Assembly (NCBI RefSeq): GCF_007751715.1
Contig: NZ_CP036292.1
Coordinates: 5,401,339 to 5,465,338 of the forward strand
Direction: 5' to 3'
From: Rosistilla oblonga
Lineage (GTDB): Bacteria; Planctomycetota; Planctomycetia; Pirellulales; Pirellulaceae
DNA length: 64,000 nucleotides
The notes below the pieces were generated by a model. That model was not told the origin of the DNA, ran no database searches, and worked only from the letters and a program-made list of their open reading frames with translations. Of this stretch, positions 37,482 to 47,700 are shown one piece after another; positions within the stretch are counted from its first letter, which is position 1; each line of letters starts with the position of its first letter. The position numbers and the translations under genes were made by a program.

Positions 37482-37688
37482 TTAACGCGGCGGGAACTCT
37501 TTAAACGTCCCCATGAACTTCGCAACAAGGTCTTTCAGCGGAACCATCCCCTGCTTATGGCGGATGAACCAATCGTCGTAATAACGCGACTCATCCGGCG
37601 ACATTTCAATCGGATCGGCTGGCAGATCGATGCCTTGCGAGGCGACCATGATCCAATCCCGTCGCGGTTCTGCGCCGAGAACGGGAAC
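37482..37688 (-). pseudogene. Remnant of an arylsulfatase C-terminus
   Basis: On the minus strand 68 residues end in a stop at 37482-37484. They include RRDWIMVASQGIDLPADPIEMSPDES and YYDDWFIRHKQGMVPLKDLV, and end FMGTFKEFPPR. That pattern recalls the last 60 residues of planctomycete arylsulfatases (DWF, then a hydrophobic patch, then FKEYPPR). An in-frame TAA lies immediately upstream (at about 37689), and the other frames upstream do not resemble sulfatase catalytic domains. I read it as a decayed fragment. It could instead start at an internal ATG as a very short gene, but that seems unlikely. Confidence 0.45.
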
Positions 37689-38265
37689 TTAAACTCTTTG
37701 CCCCACCGCTTTGCCAGCTTTGAGCAGCTCTGACCAGCTTCGATTAGTCCTCCGCATCGCCAGCGACGGACACCCAAATTGGGCGACAGCCTTCCTCTGG
37801 AACGAGGCCCCCGTGGGCTACTCACTCACCTGCGATCTGTTCTTGTCAGCGGATCGGTAACCGGCGATTCAGCACACCTTGTGAAGTCGACGCCTATTCA
37901 CCGCGGAACGGATCAGTACCGCTCTCGCGACTGAGACAAAAGCAAATCCGCAAATCGGCGACTGCGATATCAATGCCAGCACCACACCGGAATCTCAGAT
38001 TGTTCGCCTCGACTTCGCCTCGCCACAAACGAACAACCAACGGTCAACTGGGCCCGTGATACGTGGCCCGCAAGGCGTAACGAACCAATTAATTGATTTT
38101 GATTTGGAACTTCGCTGGTTTCGTTTAGCCCATTGTGGTCGTTAGCCCGATGACGAAGAGGTAGTGAAAAAAACATCTTGATTTTCTCAGCAATTCACAC
38201 GAATTCGCTTCGGACAAAGCGGACTTCAGGTTATTGTTCCTGCTGATAAACCAACCAAGCTATCC
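37689..38265. other. Gap with no recognised gene
   Basis: Short frames on the minus strand (37689-37825 and 37970-38176) have no ribosome site or known motif. It probably holds sulfatase debris at its left side and the promoter of the following small gene at its right. Confidence 0.35.
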
Positions 38266-38481
38266 ATGCTCGAAGTGAAAGGCGATCCTGTGACCGAACC
38301 ATTGGAAAACGAAGAGATGGAAGCATTGCGCAATCAAATCTGGGACTTCGTTTATCGTGCGGGGAATCCGCAAACGATCAATTCGATCGTCGACGATCTG
38401 CACCTGTCGGACGATTCGGTGCGTGAAGCCGTCCATCACGCTTGGTTTGTCTGTGAGGGCGACACCGTCGCTATCGCTTAA
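38266..38481 (+). CDS. Small winged-helix-like protein
   Basis: A 71-residue protein. After an acidic lead (EPLENEEMEALRNQI) the rest reads as helix-helix-turn-helix-wing: WDFVYRAGNPQTINSIVDDLHLSDDSVREAVHHAW and then FVCEGDTVAIA. 'TINSIVDDLHLSDDSVREAV' has the spacing of a winged-helix recognition unit, so a DNA-binding or protein-binding role is likely. Start ATG 38266. It lies 108 bp upstream of the SET-domain gene on the same strand, and the two could be co-transcribed. Confidence 0.65.
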   Translation: MLEVKGDPVTEPLENEEMEALRNQIWDFVYRAGNPQTINSIVDDLHLSDDSVREAVHHAWFVCEGDTVAIA

Positions 38482-38589
38482 TTCGCCTGCGATTACTGCC
38501 TGCCAGGGCTGGCTGATTTGCCAGCAAAGCACTAATCTTTTCCTCTAGCCACGACGGCATCTCACTGCGTGTGATGGAGGAACCTTCCC

Positions 38590-39066
38590 TTGTTGAATTC
38601 TGAAACTTCGCCGACCACCGATTGCGAATCGGATCCGGCAGTCAACGTTCAATCGACCCCGATCGGTAAAGGGGTCTTTGCCGATCGCGAGTTTCGAGCT
38701 CACGACGTCATCGGCTGGATCACGGGAAAGATCCACGACGATCCCGAGTACGGTTCGGAGTACTGCATCGACATTGGCGGAACTGCCACGCTCGAACCCG
38801 ATGCTCCCTTCCGGTTCCTGAACCACTGCTGCGAACCAAACAGCCAGTTCACTTGGGACGAGCTCGAGGAAGACTCCGATGCGATCCCCGAAGTCTATCT
38901 GTTGGCGCTTCGCGATATCGAAGCGGGCGAACAGCTGACGATCGATTACAACTGGGCTGCCGATTGTGCGATCCCCTGCCACTGTGGCGCCGAGACCTGT
39001 CGCGGCTGGATCGTGACTCTCGATGAGATCGACCAATTGCCAGCGAAGAAACAGCAGGCTCGCTGA
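38590..39066 (+). CDS. SET-domain protein (putative lysine methyltransferase)
   Basis: A 158-residue protein consisting almost entirely of a SET domain: STPIGKGVFADREFRAHDVIGWITG, then FRFLNHCCEPNS (the NHxCxPN motif), LLALRDIEAGEQLTIDYNW (GEELTxDY), and a post-SET CHCGAETCRGWI, which would bind zinc. SET enzymes transfer methyl groups from SAM to lysines. Eukaryote-like SET genes occur in chlamydiae and planctomycetes. TTG 38590 is chosen because GGAGGAA lies seven bases upstream; TTG 38593 is next. The substrate is unknown. Confidence 0.88.
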   Translation: MLNSETSPTTDCESDPAVNVQSTPIGKGVFADREFRAHDVIGWITGKIHDDPEYGSEYCIDIGGTATLEPDAPFRFLNHCCEPNSQFTWDELEEDSDAIPEVYLLALRDIEAGEQLTIDYNWAADCAIPCHCGAETCRGWIVTLDEIDQLPAKKQQAR

Positions 39067-39097
39067 TCCGATCGGCCGGAGCCCCGCTCACCAACGT

Positions 39098-40570
39098 TCA
39101 ATCGCCGTTGGATGTGTCCATGTTATAAGCGCGCAACCGATCGCGGAGCGTGCCGCGATGGATCCCCAACATCTCCGCCGCCTTGGCGCGGTTGCCACCG
39201 GTATGCTCGATGGCGATCCTCAATAGCGCAGGTTCGCTGGCCGCCAAGAACCTTGCATGCAGATCGTGCAGCGGTTCGCTGGCGTCGGCGATCGCATCGG
39301 TCGCCCAAGCGGCAACGCTCTCCGCCATCGAACCGGCAAGCGATTGAGGCGGTTCCCCGCTGGCAGGTTTTGCCGGCGGAAAATCGGTAGCTTCCAACGA
39401 TCGGCCGCGAGCGATAACCGCCGCGTGCTGAACCGCATTCTTCAACTCGCGAACGTTACCCGCCCACGGTCGCGACTGCAGTTCGGCCAGCAATTCGGCA
39501 TCGATCGCTGCGTCGATCGCAGGATAGTCCATCGCTTTCAAAAAGTGCTGGCACAACAACAAGATATCCTCTGGCCGCTGGCGGAGCGGCGGAAGATGGA
39601 TCTGCACGCCGGTCAAGCGATAATACAAATCCTCGCGGAACGTCCCCTGCCGAACGCCCTGGTGAAGATCGCAATTGGTCGCCGCGATGATCCGCACGTT
39701 GGCATGCCGCACGCGCAAGTCGCCGACGCGGCTGTATTCCCCCTGCTCCAGCACTCGCAACAGTTTGACCTGAGCGGCCAGTGGCAGGTCGCCGATTTCG
39801 TCCAACAGGATGGTCCCGCCCTGCGCTTGTTCAAACAGTCCCGCCCGATCCTCCGTCGCCCCGGTAAACGCTCCCTTGGCGTGACCAAACAATTCGCTTT
39901 CGATCAGGTCGGGATTCAGAGCCACCGGCGCGATCGGTATGTAGGGTTGGTCGGCACGTTGGCTGTTGCGGTGAATTGCGGCGGCGACAAGCTCCTTGCC
40001 GGTTCCCGTTTCCCCCGTGATCAGCACCGACAAATCGCTGGCGGCTACCAAGGCGATCTGCCGGAACGCCTGTTGCATCGCAGGCGACTGACCGACCAGC
40101 ACCTGTTGCCCGCTGGGCATCGGTTGCGGAGTCGCGGGTTGATTGCGGCGGTCGGCCGCCGCTCGCAACGCCTGTCGGCAAGTCCGCTGCGCATCGGCCA
40201 AGCGAAACGGTTTGATCAGATAATCGCTCGCTCCGCGGCGAATCGCGCTGACGGCGGTATCCAAATCGCCAAACGCCGTCATCACGATCACCGGCGCATT
40301 GTCTGTCGCCGCCAAGAACTTCGGCAACGCCGAGATCCCATCCTCGTTGGGCAATCGGACGTCCAACAGCACCATCGCAGGCGAATGCTCTTCGGCCAAT
40401 CGCAGGCCCTCTTCCGCCGACGACGCCGTCACGACGCGATGCCCCTGCTGAGTCAACATTTTTTCGAACGCCCAACAGATCGACGGTTCGTCATCGACAA
40501 CCAGGACGACTGCACTGTTCGCGTCGGGCTGCCGTTTCGTCGCGGCATCGGTTTCGGTTTCTTTTTGCAT
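39098..40570 (-). CDS. NtrC-type sigma-54 response regulator
   Basis: A 490-residue regulator. The receiver (about residues 20-130) has VVDDEPSICW and phospho-acceptor Asp in VLLDVRLPNEDG, with DYLIKPF at its end. The AAA+ domain has Walker A GETGTGKE, GAFTGA (the sigma-54 contact loop), Walker B GGTILLDEIGDLP, and RPWAGNVRELKNAV. The C-terminus ends in a Fis-like HTH (NRAKAAEMLGIHRGTLRDRL). It should activate RpoN promoters when phosphorylated by the upstream kinase, whose stop is 7 bp away. ATG 40597 would overlap that gene. Confidence 0.95.
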   Translation of the reverse strand: MQKETETDAATKRQPDANSAVVLVVDDEPSICWAFEKMLTQQGHRVVTASSAEEGLRLAEEHSPAMVLLDVRLPNEDGISALPKFLAATDNAPVIVMTAFGDLDTAVSAIRRGASDYLIKPFRLADAQRTCRQALRAAADRRNQPATPQPMPSGQQVLVGQSPAMQQAFRQIALVAASDLSVLITGETGTGKELVAAAIHRNSQRADQPYIPIAPVALNPDLIESELFGHAKGAFTGATEDRAGLFEQAQGGTILLDEIGDLPLAAQVKLLRVLEQGEYSRVGDLRVRHANVRIIAATNCDLHQGVRQGTFREDLYYRLTGVQIHLPPLRQRPEDILLLCQHFLKAMDYPAIDAAIDAELLAELQSRPWAGNVRELKNAVQHAAVIARGRSLEATDFPPAKPASGEPPQSLAGSMAESVAAWATDAIADASEPLHDLHARFLAASEPALLRIAIEHTGGNRAKAAEMLGIHRGTLRDRLRAYNMDTSNGD

Positions 40571-40577
40571 GGTTCGT

Positions 40578-41951
40578 TTATGACACAATTCGGGCATAGA
40601 AGTCAAACACGGTCCGATCCCCGCGCCGCATCCAGACGACGCGGCCATCCAAATGCTCCGCCGCGCGGCTAACCACCGGCAGCCCCAGCCCAAGTCCTTC
40701 GGGCTTCGACGTCACAAACGGCTCGAACAACTGATCGATCATCTCCTCTGCAACGCCTGGCCCGTTGTCGCTTACCGAAACGTGCAGCCACTGCTGATTG
40801 CGGATCGTCGCCAGCACCTGAACATCGTCGGCGGTTTGCATCGCGTTGAGCACGAGGTTGGAGACCGCCGCCGATAACGTCGCGCCATCTTTGACACGAT
40901 GGGTCGCGATCTGCGATTCCAAGTCCCAACCGACGTTCACGTTCAGATGCCGAGCGATCGGCGACAAGCTTGTGCGAACATCCTGCAGACAAGTCATCGC
41001 GTCGACGGGCTGATCCTTGTCCTGCCGCCCCGACGCAACCATCAACAATCGCCGCACATAGTCCTCGGCTTGTTCGATCTGACCGATCGCAACCTGCACT
41101 CCCTCGTCGTTCGATTGGCCACATTCGTCGGCGTGCAATTCGATAGCCATCCGAGCTCCGGTCAAACTGTTCCGCAATTGATGCGCCATCCCGCCGGCGA
41201 TCTGATGCAGCAGCTTCTGTCCCTCCTGGCGATGGACTGTGGCCCACAACTGCTTCAGCTGCCGAGCCATGGTTTCGACGGCGGCTCCCAAGCGGCCCAG
41301 TTCGTCGCCGTTATTATCCGATACGCTCGATTCAAAGTCGCCCGCCGCAACCAGTTCGACTCGTCTCTGCAGCGCCGCGATCCGGCGCACCATCCGCTCG
41401 GTCACCACCAACGTGATCGACGCCAACGCAACGATCGTCGACAGTCCCGTCGCCAATGGCAGGATCGCCGCGCGGCGGCGAGCATCTCGCAGCAGCGACT
41501 CGTCGAACAGAATCAACACCGAACCGACGCGATCCGATCGCAGCGAAGGATTCCGCGTCTCAAACCGATAAGCCAAATAACGCCGATCGGGCAGCTTGAG
41601 CGTCTGCACAACAGCCGCTTCGCTGGCGCTATCGGATGCGGCCAGATCTTGCTGCAAATCAACAAGCGTCGCCGCCGGCGCGTCGATCGTCTGCTGCAGC
41701 ACCTCGCCATCGGACGCAAAGGTCACCAATTCGGACTGCGTCAGTTCGGCCAGCAAGCGCAGAACCGCCGAGTTCAACGGGAAGTTCGACTGAGAAAGAG
41801 TCCGTTGAATTCCAACCCAGCGAGCCTGTAGGTCGCGAGTCGCCCAGCGTTCAGCCAATCCGTAGGAGGCCGCTGCGACGCCGACTGCAGCCAACAGCGA
41901 GCAGACGACCAACGGTGCTAACAATCGGATTCTTAGCGAACGGAAAGACAC
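40578..41951 (-). CDS. Sensor histidine kinase with HAMP domain
   Basis: A 457-residue membrane kinase from GTG 41951: helix one LLAPLVVCSLLAAVGVAAASYG, a 130-residue periplasmic sensor, helix two near residue 180 (ILPLATGLSTIVALASITLVV), then HAMP (RIAALQRRVELVAAGDFESSV). The H-box is GGMAHQLRNSLTGARMAIELH with the phospho-His, followed by N-box LSAAVSNLVLNAMQTA, G1 DNGPGV and G2 GLGLGLP. It pairs with the NtrC-type regulator downstream. The open frame extends to 42083, but that part overlaps the dienelactone hydrolase gene. The signal it senses is unknown. Confidence 0.93.
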   Translation of the reverse strand: MSFRSLRIRLLAPLVVCSLLAAVGVAAASYGLAERWATRDLQARWVGIQRTLSQSNFPLNSAVLRLLAELTQSELVTFASDGEVLQQTIDAPAATLVDLQQDLAASDSASEAAVVQTLKLPDRRYLAYRFETRNPSLRSDRVGSVLILFDESLLRDARRRAAILPLATGLSTIVALASITLVVTERMVRRIAALQRRVELVAAGDFESSVSDNNGDELGRLGAAVETMARQLKQLWATVHRQEGQKLLHQIAGGMAHQLRNSLTGARMAIELHADECGQSNDEGVQVAIGQIEQAEDYVRRLLMVASGRQDKDQPVDAMTCLQDVRTSLSPIARHLNVNVGWDLESQIATHRVKDGATLSAAVSNLVLNAMQTADDVQVLATIRNQQWLHVSVSDNGPGVAEEMIDQLFEPFVTSKPEGLGLGLPVVSRAAEHLDGRVVWMRRGDRTVFDFYARIVS

Positions 41952-42052
41952 GACAGAACGAACCGCCAGAGCGAATGAGGATGAAAGTAAAATCAAGCCC
42001 GCGGCGCCGCGGGAACTCTTGCAACGGTAAACCCTCTTGTTACATGCACGAA

Positions 42053-42793
42053 CTATTTCAACTGTGTTGCCAAGTGCTGGCAAACCATCGCGTAGAGCGT
42101 CATCGCGAGGGCGGGATCGTAGCGATGCCCTTCATCGCGCATAAACGCATGCTCGCCGTTGAATTCGTGCCAGGTAAATCGCGTCTCCGCAGCGGTCAGA
42201 GCATCGTAGATGATCCGCCGGCCTTCGAGTGGGATATGAGGATCCTGCCGTCCCCAGATCATCATCAATTCACCATGGATCTCGGGGATCCTTGCCAACG
42301 AATCGTCAGCCATTCCCTTCCCTAAGCTCCCCTTGTGGATATCGGTCGCGTAGAAACAGACGCCGGTCTCGACCTCGGGATTCATCGCCGCACGGAAGGC
42401 AAGATGGCCTCCTAAACAGATCCCAATCGCGCCGATGCGGCCGCTGCAGCCTGGATCGCTTTTCAAGAAATCGATCACCGCCCGGGTATCGGCGTCGTAG
42501 CTGGCCAGCTCCTTAGTCGTCTTTAGCGCGTTGCCACGATCGGTTCCCTCTTTGTCGTATGCAAACGCTTCGCCCAACTCGGTGTATTCGTGGTAGACGT
42601 CGGGGACCGCGACGACAAAGCCGTGCCCGGCGATCAGCGCCGCCGTCCGAGCGATCGGAGCGGTCATCTGATAGATCTCGGAATACAAGATCACAGCGGG
42701 GAATTTCCCCTCGGCGGCGGGACGAAACAAGTGGGTTCGCATCGCGCCGCTGGGCGTCTGCACGTCGACATGGCTGGTCGGTTCGATTCGCAT
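42053..42793 (-). CDS. Dienelactone hydrolase-family protein
   Basis: A 246-residue alpha/beta hydrolase. The nucleophile is Cys in IGICLGGHLAFRAA, the acid is Asp in WGRQDPHIP, and the His is in FNGEHAFMRDEG, so the C-D-H triad of dienelactone hydrolases is present. Landmarks ILYSEIYQMTAPIARTAALIAGHGF and VPDVYHEY also match. ATG 42793 has GAGGGAG just upstream. The open frame continues to 42922, but that part lacks a family match. Its substrate may not be dienelactone. The gene lies upstream of the sensor-kinase gene on the same strand, about 100 bp apart. Confidence 0.92.
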   Translation of the reverse strand: MRIEPTSHVDVQTPSGAMRTHLFRPAAEGKFPAVILYSEIYQMTAPIARTAALIAGHGFVVAVPDVYHEYTELGEAFAYDKEGTDRGNALKTTKELASYDADTRAVIDFLKSDPGCSGRIGAIGICLGGHLAFRAAMNPEVETGVCFYATDIHKGSLGKGMADDSLARIPEIHGELMMIWGRQDPHIPLEGRRIIYDALTAAETRFTWHEFNGEHAFMRDEGHRYDPALAMTLYAMVCQHLATQLK

Positions 42794-42913
42794 GAGCTCC
42801 CTCTTTCCAGGACAATAGAATTGGTCCCCTGAAAGATACCAGAGTGCCAACGGTTTTACTCTGGGGAGCCCCGATCGATCCAGGCCTGTTAAGTGTTTGA
42901 GCTTAGGCAAATT

Positions 42914-42972
42914 AGCCGCCACGCGTTAGCGTCCGGTTCCATTGGACAACCGGACGCTAACGCGTGGCGGCT
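42914..42972. repeat. Perfect 25-bp stem hairpin repeat
   Basis: Arms 42914-42938 and 42948-42972 are perfect reverse complements around a 9-base loop (CCATTGGAC). There is no T-run. It resembles the GCGTTAGCGTCCGG-type palindromic repeats of planctomycete intergenic DNA, from memory. Confidence 0.85.
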
Positions 42973-43019
42973 GATACCTCAGCTTGAAACAGTGATTTGC
43001 CGTGCCGATCGTTCTGCCG

Positions 43020-44528
43020 CTAGTTGATCGAACCCGCATGCGATGGAACCAACATTCCTTGATCGATCGGCAGTGGAGCGAGAGGAGCCGAGTTGATCGC
43101 AGCCCGTTTGGGCAGGTTGGCTTTGGGAGTGCGTCGACAACCGAAGAACCCACGCTGTTGGATCAGTTCCGCCACGGCGGGTGGAACGTGCTGAACCCAT
43201 TCGGGATTGTTGTCCTGAATCTGCTGCAACACCTCTCGCGAGAACGTCGACAGATGAGCGGGGTCGAAGGTATCGAGCTGTTCGATGCAGCCTTTGTCGA
43301 CGAGATATCGGTACAACGTCCGCAGTTCGCTGGCGACCTTCAAGTTGTCGATCGTCGTCAGCTCTCCCGAGGTACGATCCAACAGCGGATAGATGTACAG
43401 CTTGAGATCGTTCTTAAACAGCCGACCAAACGATTCGAGGATTCCACCTTCGAGCTTGGTGTAATACTTGTCGTCGAACAGCTCGATCAGACTGGCGGCT
43501 CCCATCGTGATCCCGATCTTCTTTTTGGTGTACCGAGCCAGATAGGCGGCCAGCCGGTAGTATTCGAAGTAATCGGATATCAGGACAGTCATCCCACAGG
43601 CTGCCAAGACGTCGACGCGGGCCAGGAAGTCGCGGAGATCGATGTTGCCGTTGGCTTGCAGGTTCCGCATCGTGATCTCTGCCAGCGTGACAACTTCGTC
43701 GGGATCGATATCCTCTTGAAGATGGAACTTCTGTTGTGCGGCTTGCAGCATGTCGACGTTGACGTTGGTCAGCGGTCGGAAGCTGCCGCGTTCGACCAGA
43801 ATCGGCTTCTTGTAAAGCACTTCCGATGGCTGCAAGACTTCGCCGTCCGCGGAGAACATCGCGGCACTGCTGAGCCCCAGTTGCACCAACCGCAAACTCA
43901 TCACGCGGTTGTCGACGTGCCGGAACGCGATCCCCGAGAACTCGATCATATCGATTTCGATCCGCCGGGTACTGAGATTATCCAGCAGCGATTCGATCAA
44001 TTGATCCGGTTCGTGATTTAAGAAAAACGCACCATACAGCAGATTCACGCCGACGATCCCGAGCGCTTCTTGTTGCAGAGCGTTTTCGGTGTCGAGCATC
44101 CGGACGTGGATGATAATCTGGCTGTCTTGGTCGCGGGGATGGGCTTGGAATCGGATCCCCATCCAGCCGTGGCAATCGTTGGTGCCGTGAAAATTGCGAG
44201 CCGATACGGTGTCAGCAAAGGCAAAGAAAGCTGTCGTGTCGCCGCGACTCTCGCGCAACCGTTCCAGGTTCAGCGAGTGCTCGTGATCGAGCATATCTTC
44301 CAAACGCTTGCGGCAGACGTAGCGTTCGCACTGCCCGTAGATCGCGTCGCTAACCGACATGTCGTAGGCCGACATACTCTTGGCAATCGTGCCAGCCGCA
44401 GCTCCGACGCGGAAGAACCAGCGGACAACTTCTTGGCCGGCACCGATCTCCGCGAACGACCCGTAGCGGCGGGCATCGAGATTGACGTCGAGCGCTTTTC
44501 GTTCTGTGTTTGGTCGTTCCAGTCCCAT
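43020..44528 (-). CDS. Conserved protein of unknown function (502 residues)
   Basis: The family is one I recall as widespread in cyanobacteria, Bacteroidetes and planctomycetes, sometimes loosely labelled 'nicotinamide mononucleotide adenylyltransferase' or 'TonB box-containing'. Neither label is supported here. Marks are YGSFAEIGAGQEVVRWFF and AGTIAKSMSAYDM at the N-terminus, then DCHGWMGIRFQAHPRDQDSQI, LYGAFFLNHEPDQLIESLLDNL and ACGMTVLISDYFEYYRLAAYL, ending WVQHVPPAVAELIQQRGFFGC. There is no signal peptide. The 40-residue tail after GFFGC looks variable. ATG 44528 has AAGGA 8-10 bases upstream. Function unknown. Confidence 0.85.
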   Translation of the reverse strand: MGLERPNTERKALDVNLDARRYGSFAEIGAGQEVVRWFFRVGAAAGTIAKSMSAYDMSVSDAIYGQCERYVCRKRLEDMLDHEHSLNLERLRESRGDTTAFFAFADTVSARNFHGTNDCHGWMGIRFQAHPRDQDSQIIIHVRMLDTENALQQEALGIVGVNLLYGAFFLNHEPDQLIESLLDNLSTRRIEIDMIEFSGIAFRHVDNRVMSLRLVQLGLSSAAMFSADGEVLQPSEVLYKKPILVERGSFRPLTNVNVDMLQAAQQKFHLQEDIDPDEVVTLAEITMRNLQANGNIDLRDFLARVDVLAACGMTVLISDYFEYYRLAAYLARYTKKKIGITMGAASLIELFDDKYYTKLEGGILESFGRLFKNDLKLYIYPLLDRTSGELTTIDNLKVASELRTLYRYLVDKGCIEQLDTFDPAHLSTFSREVLQQIQDNNPEWVQHVPPAVAELIQQRGFFGCRRTPKANLPKRAAINSAPLAPLPIDQGMLVPSHAGSIN

Positions 44529-44649
44529 GCCTGCCGTTCCTTATAATTTTGCGAAAGTATCAACTCACCGCAAAGCTTATAGAACACGCAGACAGGCCCC
44601 GCCCGACAAATCCGCTCGAATCGGGCGATCGATCGAGCCGTAAGCTGCT

Positions 44650-44686
44650 ACGTTTGACGCAGTCGGAATAACGCTGCGCCAAACGT
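44650..44686 (-). terminator. Terminator-like hairpin after the VWA gene
   Basis: Arms 44650-44662 and 44674-44686 pair over 13 bases with one wobble on the minus strand. It lies 20 bp past the VWA gene stop. No T-run follows, so it may be only an RNA-stability hairpin. Confidence 0.4.
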
Positions 44687-44706
44687 GCTTTCAGATTTCA
44701 GTCGGA

Positions 44707-47700
44707 TTACAACTGGCCGCCGCCGCCAACGCCGCCGCCGCCAAACGCGTCGCCACCACCGCCGGTTCCAGTTCCTTCATCGCCGGTCACGAAGTTAAAC
44801 GTGGTCACGTCGCCGATCTGCGAGAAGAACGGGCCGGGAGTGATCCGAACGTAACGTCGGTCGGCAGAGATGATTCCCAACACCTGCAGCGACGCACCTT
44901 CGGGCAACAGCGTGATGTCGGGTCGGAAACCGACAGCCCCGTTGCGCAGGAAGGGGTTACGACCGCGATTACCACCGCTGAGGGCGAGGTCGCGATAATA
45001 ATCGGCAGCCGAACGCAGATCGACCGGTGCACCAGCCGACTGTTGAGCCAGGATGTTGCGGTTGATCTTGGCTTGTTGTTCGCGAAGATCGACAAGTTTC
45101 GCTTCGGCAACAGGTTGCTTGCGGCGTCCGTCTTGAACCTGGAACGTGATCAACGCGTTCTGTTCGGTCAACGGGATCTGACGACGGAAGTAATGTTGTT
45201 CGGGACGTCCGACGTCGGTGATCACGTCGACGGTCACGTGCCCGGTCGAAACGTTGCCCCAAACGCGACGCAACAAGATCCGGTATTCGCCGCTGAAGCC
45301 CTCGGGACAGACGTACGATTCGGAGTAGCCAGCGACCGAAGGTTCATCGCCACTGAAGCTGTCGCCCAACAGGACACCACCACCGGCCGAACGAGGCGAT
45401 TGCAAAGAGCATACGGTTCCCGAAGGCTCTTCCACCAACAGATCGATGTCGGCTTGGCCGGTCCACGAAACGCGGACCACACAATCGCGGACGACCGAGT
45501 CGGAGACGCTGTTCTCGAATTGTTTGGCTTCCATCACACGTCCCTCTTCCAACAGGCGTTGGTAAGTCGAACGAGCCGTCAGCCGCGCTTTGTCTTCGAT
45601 ATGCTGCAGCGATTCGGGCCAAGCCTGACGAAGCACGCCAGCACAAGCCCAAGAGATCCCCGCCAGGTCGTCGGTCTGCCGAGCGATCCCGAGGCCCATC
45701 AAATACGCTTCACTCTTATAAGGATCCAACTGAGCGGCTTTCTTGCACAGCTCGATCGCACGAGCTTGCATGTCCATCTGATTCATGTGCCGCGCGACGT
45801 TCAGCAGGTCGTCGGTCGTTTCCGCAAAATCGGCTGCCGACAATACCGCCCGCTCGACTTCGCTTTGATCGGCACCGGTTCCCTGCAACGCAAGGGCCAG
45901 TCCGTGATACATCCACGACTGGGCATGTCCCTGACGCAGTGCGGCACCAACGATATCGCAGATCCGCTGGAATTCCAGCTTCGTCTTTTCAGCGTCACCC
46001 GCTTCGTCAGCCTTCTCGGCGCGACGCAAGCCTTGGCGGATCGTCATTCGCAGACGCGAATCATGGATCGCTCGCTGACGATCGTCGGCGAACGAAAGAT
46101 CAGCAAAATACTGGTCCCACGCTTCCGCTTCGGTCTGCCCTTCGCTCGGTTCCACCTTGATCAACTGGTTCAATTCGACAACCAACGGAGTGTTTTCCGA
46201 TTCGGTTTCGGCAGTCGCAGGAGTCGCAGCAGTTTGAGTCGACGTGGCCTTTTCGGACAGACGCACTTCGTCGGGAACAGCAAACATGCCGCCGCCGCCC
46301 ATGCCGCCCATGCCGCCGCCCATGCCGCCGCCCATACCGCCGCCCATGCCGCCGCCCATACCGCCGCCCATGCCGCCACCGCCCATGCCGCCACCGAAGC
46401 CGCCGCCGCCGCCCATGCCGCCGCCCATACCGCCGCCACCGAGTTGGATCACGGGAACGACGAGGTCGCCCACGGGATACACCTTGGTCACGAGATTGGT
46501 TTCGGCTGCATCAGGAGTCGTGATCTGCAGCACTTCGTCTTTGATCATGTAGGTCAGGTCGAGGTCTTGCAGCAACAGCCGCAGGCCCGAACGCAACGAG
46601 ACGCTCTCCAGGTTCTTGGTCACAGGAATATCGGGAGTCAGTCCCAGATCATCCAACGCCCGCAGATCGATAACGATCGGGATACTGTGTTTTTGCTTCA
46701 GGATGTCGACAACGTTTTCCAACGGCTCGTCGATGAACTTCAGCTCGGTATCGTCATTAAGCGCCTTGTAGATTCGTCGCTCCGCAGCATTGTTGCCTGT
46801 CAATTCGATCGCGCCGTAGCGATCCAAACGACGACGGCTCATACGCTGCCAAGTTTCCGCATCGGTGTATTGCAAGGGTGGATCATCGACAAACGGAACA
46901 AACGCTTCTTCGTTCAGCAACAACGAATCGACAAAGTTACGCTGACGCATCGACTGGGCTTTTTTCCAGCGACGATAATTGTGAACCATGTGGCCCTGAG
47001 TCTTCATCGCGTTGGAGATCACCGTGTCGGGCTCCAGTTCTTCCACTTGAGGTGCGACCTCGAAGACAGCTTCGGAGGTGCGGTTCTCTCGCATCAACGA
47101 TGAAAACTGATCGACCAACGTCTTCACACGAGCTTCGTGCCGGAACGTCTCCTGCAACAATCGCTCGGTCGTTGCCGCTTGGGCTTTGATCTCTTGCTGA
47201 CGCTCTTGCGTTTCCGAATATCGAACTTCCGATCGCCCGGCGACTTGGATCGCGCTGACGATCTGAGCGGCCAGTTCGTCGCGAACGCGAACGTCCAGAT
47301 CGGGTTCGGCTTGCACCGAATCGAGTAGGATCTTCAGCGACGCAGCGACGCCGGTTGGATCTTGGGAGAGTCGTTGGCGAGCCGCCTTCAATTGGGCTCG
47401 CACCTCGGCTCGCGTGCGGCCAACCGCTTGAGCTCGCTCGGCCTCGACAACGTCCATCAAAACGCTGGGCGCTTCCAACGGGTCGGGCCTGATTCCTGGA
47501 GCTTGAGGATCCAGCAAACCGCTCCCTTCGGCATCAACAATCTGTGCTGTCAATTTAGTCTGGTCCGAGGCCAGGTTCGAAACCGTCAACGCTTGTGGGT
47601 TGTTGGGATCGATGCTGAGTGCCATCTCGGCTACCGCCGCGGCTCCCTTGAGTTCGCCACGCTTCAGCGCCAATGCTCCCGCTTTCGCCAACTGGTCGGC

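Noticed and set aside
37970-38176. 68-residue minus-strand frame
   Set aside because: No motif and no ribosome site; neighbours on that side are degraded DNA.
42794-42922. 43-residue extension of the dienelactone hydrolase frame
   Set aside because: A good ribosome site precedes ATG 42793, and the extension overlaps the 25-bp hairpin repeat.
46289-46440. GC-rich tandem repeat as possible CRISPR or mobile repeat
   Set aside because: Encodes the Gly/Met tract of the VWA protein in frame.
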